A DNA stretch of 64,000 nucleotides, from the NCBI GenBank assembly GCA_038502445.1, contig JAHLJS010000008.1:13118648-13182647 (forward strand), read 5' to 3'. Below are positions 1 through 11,386 of the stretch, piece after piece; position 1 is the stretch's first letter; each line of letters begins with the position of its first letter. The notes beneath the pieces were generated by a model. The model had not been told where the DNA came from and did not search any database. It was given only the letters and a program-made list of their open reading frames with translations. The translations under genes were made by a program, and so were the position numbers. This DNA is from Eremochloa ophiuroides. Lineage: Eukaryota > Streptophyta > Magnoliopsida > Poales > Poaceae.

Positions 1-742
1 TCTTCTTTGGTGGTGCCCCCAGTATACTTGGGGTAGGTTTGGATGAAGAAACCCCCAGCTTCTTGGGAGTTGTTGAAGGTGACATCTTTTTTGTTGTAGT
101 AATAGTTGGAGGTACCCCCAGTATGCTTGGGGCAGGTTTGGATGAAGAAACCCCCAGCTTCTTGGGAGTTGTTGAAGGTGACATCTTTTTTGTTGTAGTC
201 GGAGGTGCCCCCATTATGCTAGGGGCTGGTTTGGAGGAGCAATCTCCTAGCTTCACAGGAGATGCCGAAGGTGGCAATGCTCTCTTTGTCTTTGACCTTG
301 ATGAAGTGGACACCGCTAGTGGCGTCGATTTGGCCGATGGCGCCCTCCTAGCGTAGATAGGCCACTCCCCGAGTGTAGTGGGGCGGAACCCTTGCACCAT
401 CTTGGAGCTAGAGGGTTTGGCGCTCTTGGGCTTGGATAAGCCCGGAGTAGCCGAGTTGGTAGGTGTGACCTTGCGCAGGTTGATACCGCGTTCCCTGGAG
501 GCCATCATCCTTGCTTTGGCGGCAACTTTTCTTGCCCGCCGCTTTGCAGCTTTGGACATGACAGGGGTGAAGCCATCTTCGGGCTTTGAGTTGACCACTT
601 GGTCATGAGCAACCACAGCCGGTGATGCAGCAATGGTGTGGAGCGAGCTAGCACTGCTGGAAACTTGGACAGGTCCCATGGGAACATCCACCCACATGGA
701 ACCAATGCAGATCGTGATGAAGTCTTGAACACGTCCAGCCAT
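1..742 (-). CDS. Open frame of unknown function, partial, in element F
   Basis: Read on the minus strand from ATG at 742-740, this frame stays open for 247 codons to the window edge, so its C-terminus is not visible. The first ~45 residues look ordinary. Residues ~65-95 are a Lys/Arg/Ala-rich basic stretch (around SKAAKRRARKVAAKARMM), and the rest is rich in Ser, Pro, Thr and Lys. From about residue 150 it contains repeats of ~31-33 residues with the cores TTKKMSPSTTPKKLGVSSSK and PAPSILG. I recognise no domain. The basic, low-complexity make-up would fit a nucleic-acid-binding gag-like or accessory retroelement protein, but that is a guess. Another minus-strand ATG at 750 opens a different frame that closes at 505. 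I prefer the 742 start because its frame stays open throughout the repeats. Confidence 0.5.
   Translation of the reverse strand, partial: MAGRVQDFITICIGSMWVDVPMGPVQVSSSASSLHTIAASPAVVAHDQVVNSKPEDGFTPVMSKAAKRRARKVAAKARMMASRERGINLRKVTPTNSATPGLSKPKSAKPSSSKMVQGFRPTTLGEWPIYARRAPSAKSTPLAVSTSSRSKTKRALPPSASPVKLGDCSSKPAPSIMGAPPTTTKKMSPSTTPKKLGVSSSKPAPSILGVPPTITTTKKMSPSTTPKKLGVSSSKPTPSILGAPPKK
12..296. repeat. In-frame tandem repeat in the F open frame
   Basis: Units start at 12, 111 and 204. The first two are 99 and 93 bp, nearly identical apart from a 6-bp (two-codon) insertion near 101-106. The third has diverged. All lengths are multiples of three, so the minus-strand frame is kept. The array may continue beyond the window. 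Confidence 0.85.
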
Positions 743-2429
743 ACCTTCATATAAGAAAACCATATGTGAGTTTCCTTGCATGCATATATTTTTGGATATC
801 ATTTCATTTTGACAATTTAGGTCAAAGCCATATGATGCAACCATGTTGGAACTCAAAGATGAGGGGGGAAGTATGTCCAACCGGGCGTGCCAGAATCTGA
901 TGACGTGAAAATGAGCAATTAAGACCCGCCTCCGCGTCAGCAGAAACAAATTTAAATTTAATTTGGGACAAAAGTAAAAGAACAGGTACTGCGAGTCCAT
1001 ACTTCCATAATTCTTATATTTACATAAAAATTATGTTAATTACATCTCCGTAGAGAACACCCCTGATTAAGAGTTCCAACATGAGTACATAAAAATAAAA
1101 TTACATCATATGGTTGGCTATACAAACTACAAAAGGAAAGAAAGAAAATCTTCAGTCTTGTAGCCCCAGATGGATGAATATGCATGCTTAGCTTAAACTT
1201 GGACATGACAATTGTCATTTCTTTCAGTATGACGTGATTTCATTTGTTTAGGAGTTAATTAACATATATGTACTCCTTACATAGTTGCCTGCTAGGTTGT
1301 CTTGCTTTTTAACAAACCATGATGTGCATATATTTAATTCATGCAAGGTTTTGTGAAGACCATGTATGAAGCTAAGTTTTTTATTACTCGGCATATGGCC
1401 TATGTTGGATAATTTTAACATGCGTCTATCTTGAGCCACTACATGCATTTTGTCATGTATTTTGACATATGCAAACCGGTGTATTTAATTTATTTCATCG
1501 ATAGTGCATTGTATCATATATGCACGTAATTTATCTTGAGGGCTAAATTTAGCATAGTCCTTATCATATTTTGTGAAGTCTATTTGTGGATACACTTGGT
1601 ATATAATATGGTGTTTATTTGAGCTAAGGCGAAGTGTCGGCCCAATCAATTTAGCTGCAAAGCTGGACTCAGCCGCAGCGCGGGTAATTAACTTATTAAT
1701 ATAATAAGTTAGCAAAGTGTTCATGGCATGACTTTGGCTAGGGACTTGCATGCACGATGTTATTTAATTTAATTTGATTTGAGTTGCATTTTGCAGCTTA
1801 GCTAAATATAGCATTTCATGGGCGTAATCTAATTGAGGTTCAATATTTAATTTATCCATGATGCATGATATTTTGGATCATGATTGACATGCATGTTGAT
1901 CGGGATTTAGGATGGTCATGACCAAGCTTATTTGACTTAGCCAAGCCTAGCTTATTTGTAACATGTTGTTGGACCATGGTGCTGTAGCTAGTTGATTGGC
2001 GTAGGCAGTCACGGCTTAGGATTTCGCATGAATGAACTAACTTTGTTTGAATCATTATATTGTAAGCTGGGCATAGGTTTGGACAGACGCCAGTTTGCTT
2101 TCTAACTTTGATTAGCACATGACCAGCGTGCAGAATAGACGTGATGTTTCAAGGGTGCTTTTTGATCGTGCTGTCTCTCATGCGAGACCGAGCAGGCAGG
2201 CTAGTTTGCATCTTTATGAAAGGGACGCTAGCTGGATAAACTTTATAACATGCACTTACAACCGGACGTGATATGCCCAGTTTTCTACATGCAGTAGTTT
2301 TTTCTCTGACTTGATATGACTCAACGCATGGCCTTTCTTCATGGCTGTAGCATGCAAGTTGTTTATTTTCCTTGATGCATGATAATTGATTTTGCATGGT
2401 TGCTGGTGTCATGACACAGGGCTTTGGAA

Positions 2430-2766
2430 GTAATTAATTAAATACAAAATTAATTTGGCCTGCTAATCTATTTTCCAGCACTAGTAAGCGGTAGTGAGTG
2501 ACAAGCTACTCCTTTTTATATTCAGGTAACTAGCCTGCAACTTCATTTATTTTGAATGTGCTAGAATAATTTACTTTGATTATTGATTTTGTGTCGGTGA
2601 TTGTATGGCAGCGGTGTGGTATGATTCTTTCATGCATGGACGCAATTTAATTAACAGCAAGGTTATTAATTTGGACTGCTAGTAGCGTATTCTCTAGCAC
2701 AGGCGAGTAGTAACGAACTGAAGCTATTTTCCCTTTATACGCAGGTAACCAGCATGCATGTGACTT
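2430..2766. repeat. Diverged direct duplication, period about 215 bp
   Basis: The stretch around 2440-2545 recurs around 2655-2766. Shared blocks in the same order are TTAATTTGG, CTGCTA, TCTA/TCTCTAGCAC, a TTTATA..CAGGTAAC block and a closing ATG/ACTTC block. Many substitutions separate the copies. Confidence 0.6.
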
Positions 2767-3148
2767 CCTTTCTTTTGGAATTTATGCAGGGCAACAGACA
2801 AATGAGATAAGTCCATGACTCATGCAACACTAACTAATTAGCAACCATTTATTTGGCACAAGAAAATGCTAACCTGCAGCTAATATTTAATGCATGTTGT
2901 GTGATGCATGGATGGTAAATGACATGAATGGGTATATATGCAGTGCACGATCAATTTTCCTTCTCTTTTTCTTTTAACGTTATCTCTTTTCTACAACTAG
3001 CATGCCGGTATTCTTGTTGGATTGAACCCGTACACGTAGCGTAGGCGAGATGAAAATTTGATGTCTTCGGTGCAACTCACGAGCAAGAGCTCTTGTTGAT
3101 TTGAACCCATGTGTGGAGCGCAGCGAGGAGCATCTTTGGCATGTTGGT

Positions 3149-3436
3149 GGATGACATAGCTCACGTTCTTCAGAACGAGGCGCTTCCCTATCCGGTTTGT
3201 ATGACAAATCCGGCTTGGAACCTTCAAACATCTCATGAGAACTTGCTCAAGAGTGCGAAGCCGCATATGAGGACTTGATCATGGAGATAATGAGGATGAC
3301 ATAGCTTATTCTTTAGAATGAGGCGCTTCCCTATCCGGTTTGTATGACAAATCCGACTTGGGGCCTTCAAACATCTCATGACAACTAACTCAGGAGAGTG
3401 AAGCTACGCATGATGCCTTGATCATGATGGAGTTGG
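3149..3436. repeat. Tandem duplication, period 145 bp
   Basis: GGATGACATAGCT starts at 3149 and again at 3294. Both copies contain GGCGCTTCCCTATCCGGTTT, then TATGACAAATCC and CTTCAAACATCTCATGA. The copies differ by a few substitutions and small indels. Confidence 0.85.
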
Positions 3437-3747
3437 TGAAGATTTGTTGTTGTTGTTGCCATGACGCCGTGAAGACGAAGAGAAGAGGAGAATTAGAAGA
3501 GTGCCATGCGGCTCTTTTCTCACCTTCACCGAAACCTTGACGTATAGCAACAAGAAGAACAGCCACGCAACGACACCCTCCCGGCAGCCTGGATGCACGG
3601 CACTGCAAGCCTAGTGATGCACGCACGTCTCCGGATGGCCTTCAGCGTGGCGAAGCGGCGCTTGGAACGACGAGCGGTTAGCACTCCGGCAGCCTGACGG
3701 CAATGTGGACTCGAGAGCGGGGGGTTTCGTACGCTGGCTCTAGTTCT

Positions 3748-3757
3748 TTATTTATAG
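3748..3757 (-). promoter_or_regulatory. TATA-like box of the F LTR
   Basis: On the minus strand this reads CTATAAATAA inside an otherwise mixed-composition region, about 700 bp inside the LTR edge at 4451. The LTRs of A, B, G and H carry the same kind of minus-strand TATAAATA box. Confidence 0.45.
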
Positions 3758-4451
3758 AACCGGGAGGCCATGAGGCAGTTGCCGAGACTAATTGGCGCCC
3801 TTGTGTTTAATTTCGAATTTGCTAATCCCATGATCAACCGGTACCGGCGCCGTTGTTTGAATCGGAAGGCGCGTGCAGCACGTACGTGCGGACGTGCAGT
3901 CAACCGCAAGGACTGGACTCGGTCAGGACCGCGACCGAGTTAGTTTCTTTAACTTTGTTTGAATATATCGTGCACGCACGGGAGCTCCTTAATCCAGCCT
4001 GTTAGCCATTTCGTTTTTTGTTAATATATTTTAATAAGAACGACAGTATGTCTTGTACCAGTTATATATATGTCTCCATTTTTTTCTCTGTCTTTCCTTT
4101 TCTCTTTTTTGTCACTAATAATCACCCATGTCATTTTTAACATAGAAAATAATTGATTATTTTTTATCAATCACCAAAGTATTTTTCTTTCATATGTAGC
4201 CTTGGAATAACTTGCCGGCGGGCCATGTATTTACATGAGTACATGTTATTTTATTCATAGGTACGAAACACACATGCACACGCTCGTATTCTCTTTGACT
4301 GACCAAATATTATAGCTGATATCATATTTGGCATATTATTTCATTATTTGTGTATTTCATATTTAGACGAAATTTGCCCATCTATGTTATTTTATTTTGT
4401 ATGGTATAAATACTTTCAAATAATTTGGGCGAGCCAAAATTCGTGTCAACA

Positions 4452-5306
4452 CGTAGTTGTCACCTACGCGAACTACCACTATCCGGTCAATCAGGGGACA
4501 TTCACAAGTTAACCTAGCGTAGACACCACGCCTACACTACGAAATACTACTTTAATCAAGCAATTACCAAGATCAAAATACTCAATATGAGTTGCAAACT
4601 TAAGAACGAATAAGAACAAATGCTTAATTGAATTAGAAGTTGAATACAAAAGTGCCTCAGAACGTAGCTCCGAGCGAGGAAGCTGAATCCAGAAGAATAC
4701 AACTACGAAGAAGCACCGACAAGCCGAAACTCCTCCGAATCTCTACTCCTCTATTCTATCTCTCTACTTCGATAAACCAGACTAGATCTAGAAGAACTAG
4801 TCTCTCCATTGCTACATCTAACCCTAACTGGAGATATTAAATTGAAGCTCAAGAATAGGGATGCCTCCAGGGGGTCTGCCCCTTTATTTATAGCCCGGTG
4901 GGATGAATACGCGCCGTAGGATCAAACCGACTTAACAAAGGGCCGAGATGACTCCTCAAAGGCGGTGGAGGAAGACTCCAGAAGGCGAGGGCCGAAACCC
5001 TAGGGAGGCGTTGGCCGGCCCCACCCTAGGGCCGGCTGGCCCCACTTTGTGGGGTCTTGGGCCCCGGTTGCTCGGGTGTGTTCCAGAGGCTTCTAGTGTT
5101 CTTGTGATGATGTTTCCTTCGCGGTTAAGTTTCGTGTATTTTATGTTCTTTAACCCTTCTTTTACGCTTTTCTGGAATACTTCCTGGAAAATACAGAACA
5201 TGCAAAACTCGTGGAAACTGTTAGTTAAAACACTAGACTAGTGTGTATTCATGTATTTTTTGGTGTCTAAAGTTCTAATAAAAGTTGACGTTATCCACCG
5301 TCAACA
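4452..5306 (-). repeat. 3' LTR of element A (truncated by F)
   Basis: 855 bp matching 11740-12598 of the 5' LTR almost throughout, including CTTTATTTATAGCCCGG (the minus-strand TATA box) and the CCGTCAACA end. The missing part is explained by the F insertion. Confidence 0.9.
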
Positions 5307-5320
5307 ACTCCCCCAAGCTT
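5307..5320 (-). other. Polypurine tract of element A
   Basis: Minus strand AAGCTTGGGGGAGT lies directly against the 3' LTR start TGTTGACGG. This is the expected position and composition for plus-strand DNA priming. Confidence 0.85.
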
Positions 5321-8300
5321 ACCTGTTTGCCAGTCCCTTGACAAACAAACTAAACCTAAATTACCAAAGTATTTGAATCAGGAGTTGCTACAATGCTTTC
5401 ATACTTTTCAAGTACACATGCTTTAAACATAGATTCTCCTCCGGATTAGACAAAACTGCTCTAACTCTCAAACTTGCCCATTTTACCTTTAATTATGAGG
5501 TTTTACAGCTTTTGCATAAGTCTTGAGCAATCGAAAGATAGAACAATCAAATCAAGCACTATGTCTCAAATTCTTCACAGTACCAATATTCCAGAGTTTT
5601 GCAAGTTTTCGAAATAAAACTCAGAGCTTAATTATATGACACCCTCAAGTCTCTTAATATATGTGGTATTTATGGATCTCACTTAAGGCATTAATAATGT
5701 TATGCCTCCTACAGCTAAGGATTATATAGTGGAGCTCATAGGAGTGGCAATAACAAGGATGATCATACTTATAATTCATATATTATAAAGTCAAACAATG
5801 GATCCACAAAGAGTTAAGTCATACAATCAAATCAAGATGTGCATATGTATGAAATATGGTGGATGGGTGTATATAAGGTGGCTAATCCTAATTCTACTTT
5901 TGCTCTTTGAAGATGATTCACTCTCCTTTTTGGAACTTAGAACTTTCGCGGGAAAACATGGGCTATCTTTATTTCTCTTTTTCTTCTTTTCTTTCTCTCT
6001 CTTCTTTTTTTCATAGAGAGGCGGGCATCTAAGTACCCATTGTTTTGATTGTTGGGACACTTGTCCATCTTTTACTCTCTTTTCTTTTTTTCAATACTTT
6101 TGCATAGCCACATTCATCCTTTGAATATAAATAATTGGAGAGATAATGATAATAACTTAGAGCAATTAAACAGGGGCTGTCCTATAGGGTATAGTTTTAG
6201 GTGTTTACTCCCAGTGTAGGAGAAAAACATTTTTAAGGTGGATCTGGTTGGAAGTGGAAAATGATTGCGCTTACTCCCAGAGTAGAAGTAATGCATGTGT
6301 AGGTGAAGTGTGTAAGTGATCTTGATTTTAAAAGCATGACAAGACTCTCGTAAGGTATACAACAAAGGTTGCCTAAATTCAATGCAAAGCAAGCAGCATA
6401 AAAAGGTTTTCCTATCTCTAAATGCATCATATATGGATTTGGTAGGAATTTACACTTTGTCATACAAGAGCTCGTCATGTAAGATTTTAAATTTAAAATA
6501 AATCTCCAGAACTTAATATTGTTAGGAATAAGATAAATAGCAGCTCAACCTTCATGTATCATATCAATCAATCACCTAGACTTACCTCAAACATATGCCT
6601 CCACAAGTTTTAGGTTCAGAATAAATTCTTAAGCTAAAACAATAGTATCCAAAACTCGGGAGAATTTAAGGTTGAAAACTAGACACTTGAAAGGAATTAC
6701 GGCAAAGCAACTATTCATCATCTTCAAGATAAAATTTTAATGTTCTCCAGTTTTTGTTTGACTCTAACCTAGACTGACTATAGACACACTCTAAGACCAC
6801 TCTAGTCTATAGCTACGTGTTTATTTGGTTTTCAAATTTTATCTTACTAGCTAACTCACGTGAAAAAAGCAATACGATATAATAATAAGGTGAGAAACTT
6901 ATACTTAGCTGAATTTTAAATGGAGGGTGCCCTCCCCTAAACTAGATGTTTGACAGGTTCTTTGATGTTGCAAATTGAGTGATCCTTCTGGGAGCAGATG
7001 TATCGGCAATGTAAGGGCGTCGGGTTGACTAGTTCTTTGATCTTGTATTTTCCTGTGAAATCCAATTTCCAACAAAAATACCAAATCTTATGGAGAGGGG
7101 TTAGGTTTAGTACCACTCTATGGTAAGTGATTGATTTTATATTTCCAGCAGAAGTTCCTTAATTGGGTGGACCTTCATGTGCCCACATATTTTTGGGTTT
7201 TTCTAAAAAGTGTGGACCTTCATGTGCCCACATATTTTTTGGTATTTTTAGATATTCCTATGATACTATTGTGAACCTTCTTGTGCTCACATATTTTTGA
7301 TATTTTATGACTTTATAAAACAGACTCGATAATCACATAGGTATAGTTACCTGATAACTAGGGGATACTCCTCCCTCAAGCTAGATGTTTGCAATACTTG
7401 GTGCTGATGATCTTTAGAGCAAGCTTGTCAGCAGTAGTCCTAATGGACTCCACTGATGAACTCACTCCTTACACATAGTGTTATCCTGCATAATTATACT
7501 CCAACAAGAAAACCAAAACTCGATGCTCGAATGTGATAAGGGGTTAGCGATCAGCCAATAAGTAATTGATTATTCTTTTGAGTTGATTTTAAATTGCTAG
7601 GTTCTAGCAGGATTCTTTTTAGGATTTTCTGATTTTTCTTATGTAGAAAAGTAAATATGTATGCATGATGTATATTTTATTTTTATGCCACCACTGTGAA
7701 TATTTATTCTCATGGGGCTTAGGATTTTCATAATGCAAGAAAGTAAATACAGATGCTATTATCATTTTTTATGCCACCACAGTAAATACTCCTACAGGGT
7801 TACCATAAGTTTATTCACGTGGGGGTTTAAAATTTTGTGATGCAGTAAATAAGACAATAAAAATTTTTATTTTTTTATTTTTCGTTTTGATATGGATAAA
7901 GATGAATATGCTAAAGTGAAATTACTAATATAGATAGAAATACTAATTAATTAGATAACTATCATATTACCTTATAGCAAAGGTGCGGGATTTAAAGTCT
8001 ACCGTTAGGACTTTTTCTTTCACTCTTGTGTATCTCTCCGTCTTAGAGATGGAGGTATTGATGGTTGCACCCCTTGTGATGATGATGTCACTTTTGTCCT
8101 TTGTTTGGCCAGCAGGTTGGAGTAGAGCATTAATAGTTGGATCCGGCAGCATCTTGCTCAGTGTGCATGTTCACAGGACTTCCACTTGTGAAATTTTAGG
8201 AATTAACAAACTTTGCTCGAAGTGTTGTCCTGCTTGCAAAACCAAGGTAGAGATCAAGTGCATGGGCTCTGCTGGTGGAAAAATACCAACAGAACCAAAT

Positions 8301-9861
8301 CTATCTCTTTATTTTCTCTATCCTTAGACACATTGGACAAGACGAAATTAGTGTTGCATAATTTGTTTACTTATGACATGAGTGGTAAGATCAGAAGATT
8401 AAGCATTTATGTTGCATTTAAGTTTATATGGCAGAAAAGATTTAAATTGCTTAACCAATGGAAGGGTTGTCTATCTCTACATAATATATAAATTTTCACA
8501 TGAGTATGACTATCATCTTTCAAAGATACAATACAATGTTTTAGCACATTTGGTTAAGACTGAGATGACAAGAATGGCGCCATGAACAATCTTAAAGGAC
8601 AAAGCATGTTGAGTTAATTAGGTTAATCAATTAAAGCTGTAACTCTAACATGTTTGTGTCTTTATTTATCTGCATATCAAGATCAAGAGGAGAATAGTGA
8701 CCACTTATCTTAAAATATTACCTTTATTATAAGAGCGTGATAGCACTAAGTAATGAAGGGTAGATGACTGGTGGTCCTTTCCTTCTCTTGCATCTTGAGT
8801 TGTTCATGAGCATCTTGTCTCCTTTGTTGCTTATCCTCTTTGCCATCATTTGCTTCTTTGATCTTATAACACCTTGTCAGTCCATTCATTATTATGCCTG
8901 CAACAGATTAGTGGACAACACATACCCGAAGGAATGTACAACTTTGGAACATACGTTATTTGTCTAGAATTTTATCATGTTCCATCTATGCTACTAAGAA
9001 GATAGGGTTGATATTACGTTAGCATAGATCATGTTCTATACCGGCATGACTTGAATTCAAGTAACTTGCAGCAGAAGATAAAGTGAATGAATCATTAATA
9101 CTCACAGTTCTTCCATCCATAATGAATGAGCTATGTCTTCCTCTGCAAAGTTATTAAAGTTCAGCATGTGCCCTGTCTTATCTCTGATTTGAATTTATCT
9201 CGTGACTTACCCAAATTAATTGTGAAAATTTCCTGCAGGGGTTAGTCCAACAAAATATCCAATGTCTACTACAGCATACGAGCGGCTCAAAAATCAACCT
9301 AAACACCACGTCTAATTTGACTTAGGAAGGCATTTTAACCTAAGGCCTTTTGAAAATAAGATCACCACTCCTAAACTAAGCACCGTGCTTCATTTAAGAG
9401 ATGTATGAAAGTACTTTAAAGTCTAAACATATACAATAGCAAATAAAGGTAGCATGAAAGTATTATAGAGTGTTATTCAAACAGAGATGAACGAGCATGA
9501 TCGTTGATTAATAATTTTTGACAAGGTAGAGACAACCAATATTAGCAACATAAGATTTTCTAATTGAGCCCATTCCCCCAAGTTGGAATTTTGCAAAGCA
9601 AAGTTAAGCTTGGATGGATATAATTCAATATTGCATAATGATTGGTTGGACATACCTTGCGTTGTTACTCTTCTACTTCAAACCTGAAATGGTTAGTGAC
9701 AAAAATACCCAAAGGAATATTTTTATAATTATAATTCTATGCTCAATTCACAAGGGCATTGTAGTAAAATTAAAGGTACAAGCTCAATTCATTTTTCAAG
9801 AGTGGTTATTTTAGGACACAAAGTCATTCTTGGGAAACCTTCGTTCATGGGGTGGTTTCCT
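5321..9861 (-). other. Non-coding interior of element A
   Basis: No ORF of interest in 4.5 kb. It holds a pyrimidine-rich run near 5965-6015, a triple repeat at 7167-7303, a loosely repeated TTTTATGCCACCAC block near 7680-7790, and extra copies of the polypurine-tract motif near 6931, 7371 and 9573. A segment near 6280-6320 resembles element G's interior near 51165-51210. It is best described as an enlarged 3' untranslated region replacing pol. Confidence 0.6.
7167..7303. repeat. Three-copy tandem repeat in element A
   Basis: Copies begin at 7167, 7212 and 7271 with GTGGACCTTCATGTGCCCAC or a close variant, followed by ATATTTTT. Spacings are 45 and 59 bp. Confidence 0.8.
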
Positions 9862-11223
9862 CTAGAACACCAGTCTTTGTGCACCTATATCAAGATTACA
9901 ACAAGATCTACAATATTTATGATAAACATATGCATCTACAACCACCCTTTCAATAAATTTATGAACAGGTAGAATGAGGGGGTTGAAGATCTCGTGTGTT
10001 ATAATGTTAGAGAGACCAATTGATCCAGGAGATTTCTCATATGAGCATGGATTCGATGAGGTGTTAGAGAAGTAATTCCCATGCTCATCGATATGATCTC
10101 CCTTTTCAAACTCCAAGGGTGTTTCTTCATGGATGTCTATAGGCAACAAGTTTGTCTCTATTATTTTATATCTATGACATTCATTAGATGTTTTATTTTC
10201 TAGGATTTTCCACGGATTGGTGTCTCTAAGTTTGGTCTCGTCTAAGGCTATCTCTAAACTTGGATGAGTCATGTTTACTACAGAAATTGATTTAAGCTCA
10301 CCATTTGAATCTAGACCAAGTTTAGATGCTAGTACTAAGGCTTCGTCCTCTTCTATCCATTCTTTGACAATAGCGTATGTGTTTCTAGTATGTTCTATGC
10401 ATTCCTGCCATTGTCGTAGGTCTTCTTAGTCATTCCAAAAATCTTCATGACTCCTATTCTTGGGATGTCTTAATGGGATCGTAGGGTCATTATGAGACTT
10501 AGGAGAGAGAGCAGAAGAAGGATCATTGAGGTTAAGGATGAGTTTAGAGATGGGTTCAGATGAGGCTTTTAATGTGAGCATAGAAGGGGAGAAGATAGGA
10601 TTGATTCCTAAGTAGTTTGGCTCTCCTTCTATGGCATCACTAGACATGCCATCCTTGCATTCTTCCCAATGTCTTTCAAGGGCGAAAGGAAGTTGACGAC
10701 ATTTTTTCCAAGATGCTCTTTTGAGAAGATCTGATGTACATTGTTTTACGAGCATCTTAGCTAATTGGAAGTCTAAATCATCAAAGTGGGGTTTCGATGG
10801 TTTAGGATTAACAGCTAAATCTTGGGATCGGAGTGGTTGTGTTTTAGGTACCAAAACTTTCTCTTCTTGTTCGGGAGATGATTTCTTCTCTTTGTCGTGG
10901 ATGGGAAAGAAATATAAACAAAATTCAGAGCATAAAGTTTCACAATCCCCTTGCATACTTCCTACAGCTCGATTATACCAATGTTTAGCTCTTCCGGTCA
11001 AAGAGAATGGAAAAAGCTTCCATCTTAAGGTCTTAACAGACATGCTAACAATGTGCAAGTATGCACAGGTCTGCTCGAATTCTCGTAGGTGTAAGTATGG
11101 GTTTTCGTTACCTTCTCTCGAGAAGGGTTTATCCCGAATCATATTAATTAGACATGGGCGCAGCTCATAGCCAGGTGTTATGATAGGCTCTACAGATTTT
11201 GGTGGCCCGAAGCTTTTGCACAT
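9862..11223 (-). pseudogene. gag-like polyprotein of element A
   Basis: A Ty3/gypsy capsid-type gag. After the first ~30 residues it shows the retrotransposon-gag core: a GYELRP/INMI lead, then HLREFEQTC, then LRWKLFPFSLTGRAKHWY, the part conserved across plant gypsy gags. The frame is open upstream to an ATG at 11325, but those residues are hydrophobic and unlike gag. The ATG at 11223, just before CKSFGPPKS, is a better start. The frame is closed by TAA at 10428-10426 and then continues in the same frame to 9862, so one stop splits a ~450-codon gene. There is no CCHC zinc knuckle, and no protease or pol follows. The acidic Ser-rich C-terminal half is unfamiliar. Confidence 0.7.
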
Positions 11224-11360
11224 GCCAAATAGATAGATAGGTGTGGAATTTAAAGCATCGATAAGGATGAACATAAAATGATGAAAAGGTAGGGATAAAA
11301 TAGAAAAGATAAAAGTATAATACAAGATTAAGCTAAACTAAATCAAAATCAGGAAACCGT

Positions 11361-11378
11361 TCCCCGGCAACGGCGCCA
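11361..11378 (-). other. Primer-binding site of element A (tRNA-Asp)
   Basis: The plus strand TCCCCGGCAACGGCGCCA equals the 3' end of plant tRNA-Asp including CCA, so the minus-strand element has an 18-nt perfect complement. It lies 8 nt from the LTR edge. Confidence 0.9.
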
Positions 11379-11386
11379 GAAATGCT

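Larger units (their letters stand above)
743..3740 (-). other. Long non-coding leader of element F
   Basis: About 3 kb without a convincing ORF on either strand. It is AT-rich and dotted with CATGCA/TGCATG motifs between 770 and 2960. It holds two pairs of diverged direct repeats, listed separately. From its place between the minus-strand promoter region and the 742 ATG, it should be the end of the LTR plus the untranslated leader. No tRNA-complementary primer site was seen. Confidence 0.4.
1..4451 (-). mobile_element. Element F: LTR-type retroelement, 5' part only
   Basis: The right edge ends in GTGTCAACA, that is TGTTGACAC read on the minus strand, a usual LTR start. Directly after it, element A's LTR sequence resumes at CGTAG in the middle of that LTR (compare the intact copy from 11740). 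F therefore sits in A's 3' LTR, and its far end and the expected duplicated CGTAG lie beyond the window. A minus-strand TATA-like box lies near 3750, and a long open frame starts at 742 and runs off the window. I could not find the inner LTR edge or a primer-binding site, so the lineage is open. The long leader followed by an ORF would suit a Tat-like element. Confidence 0.55.

Noticed and set aside
4640..5241. ORFs repeated near 4.6-5.2 kb and 11.9-12.5 kb
   Set aside because: LTR sequence of element A, not coding.
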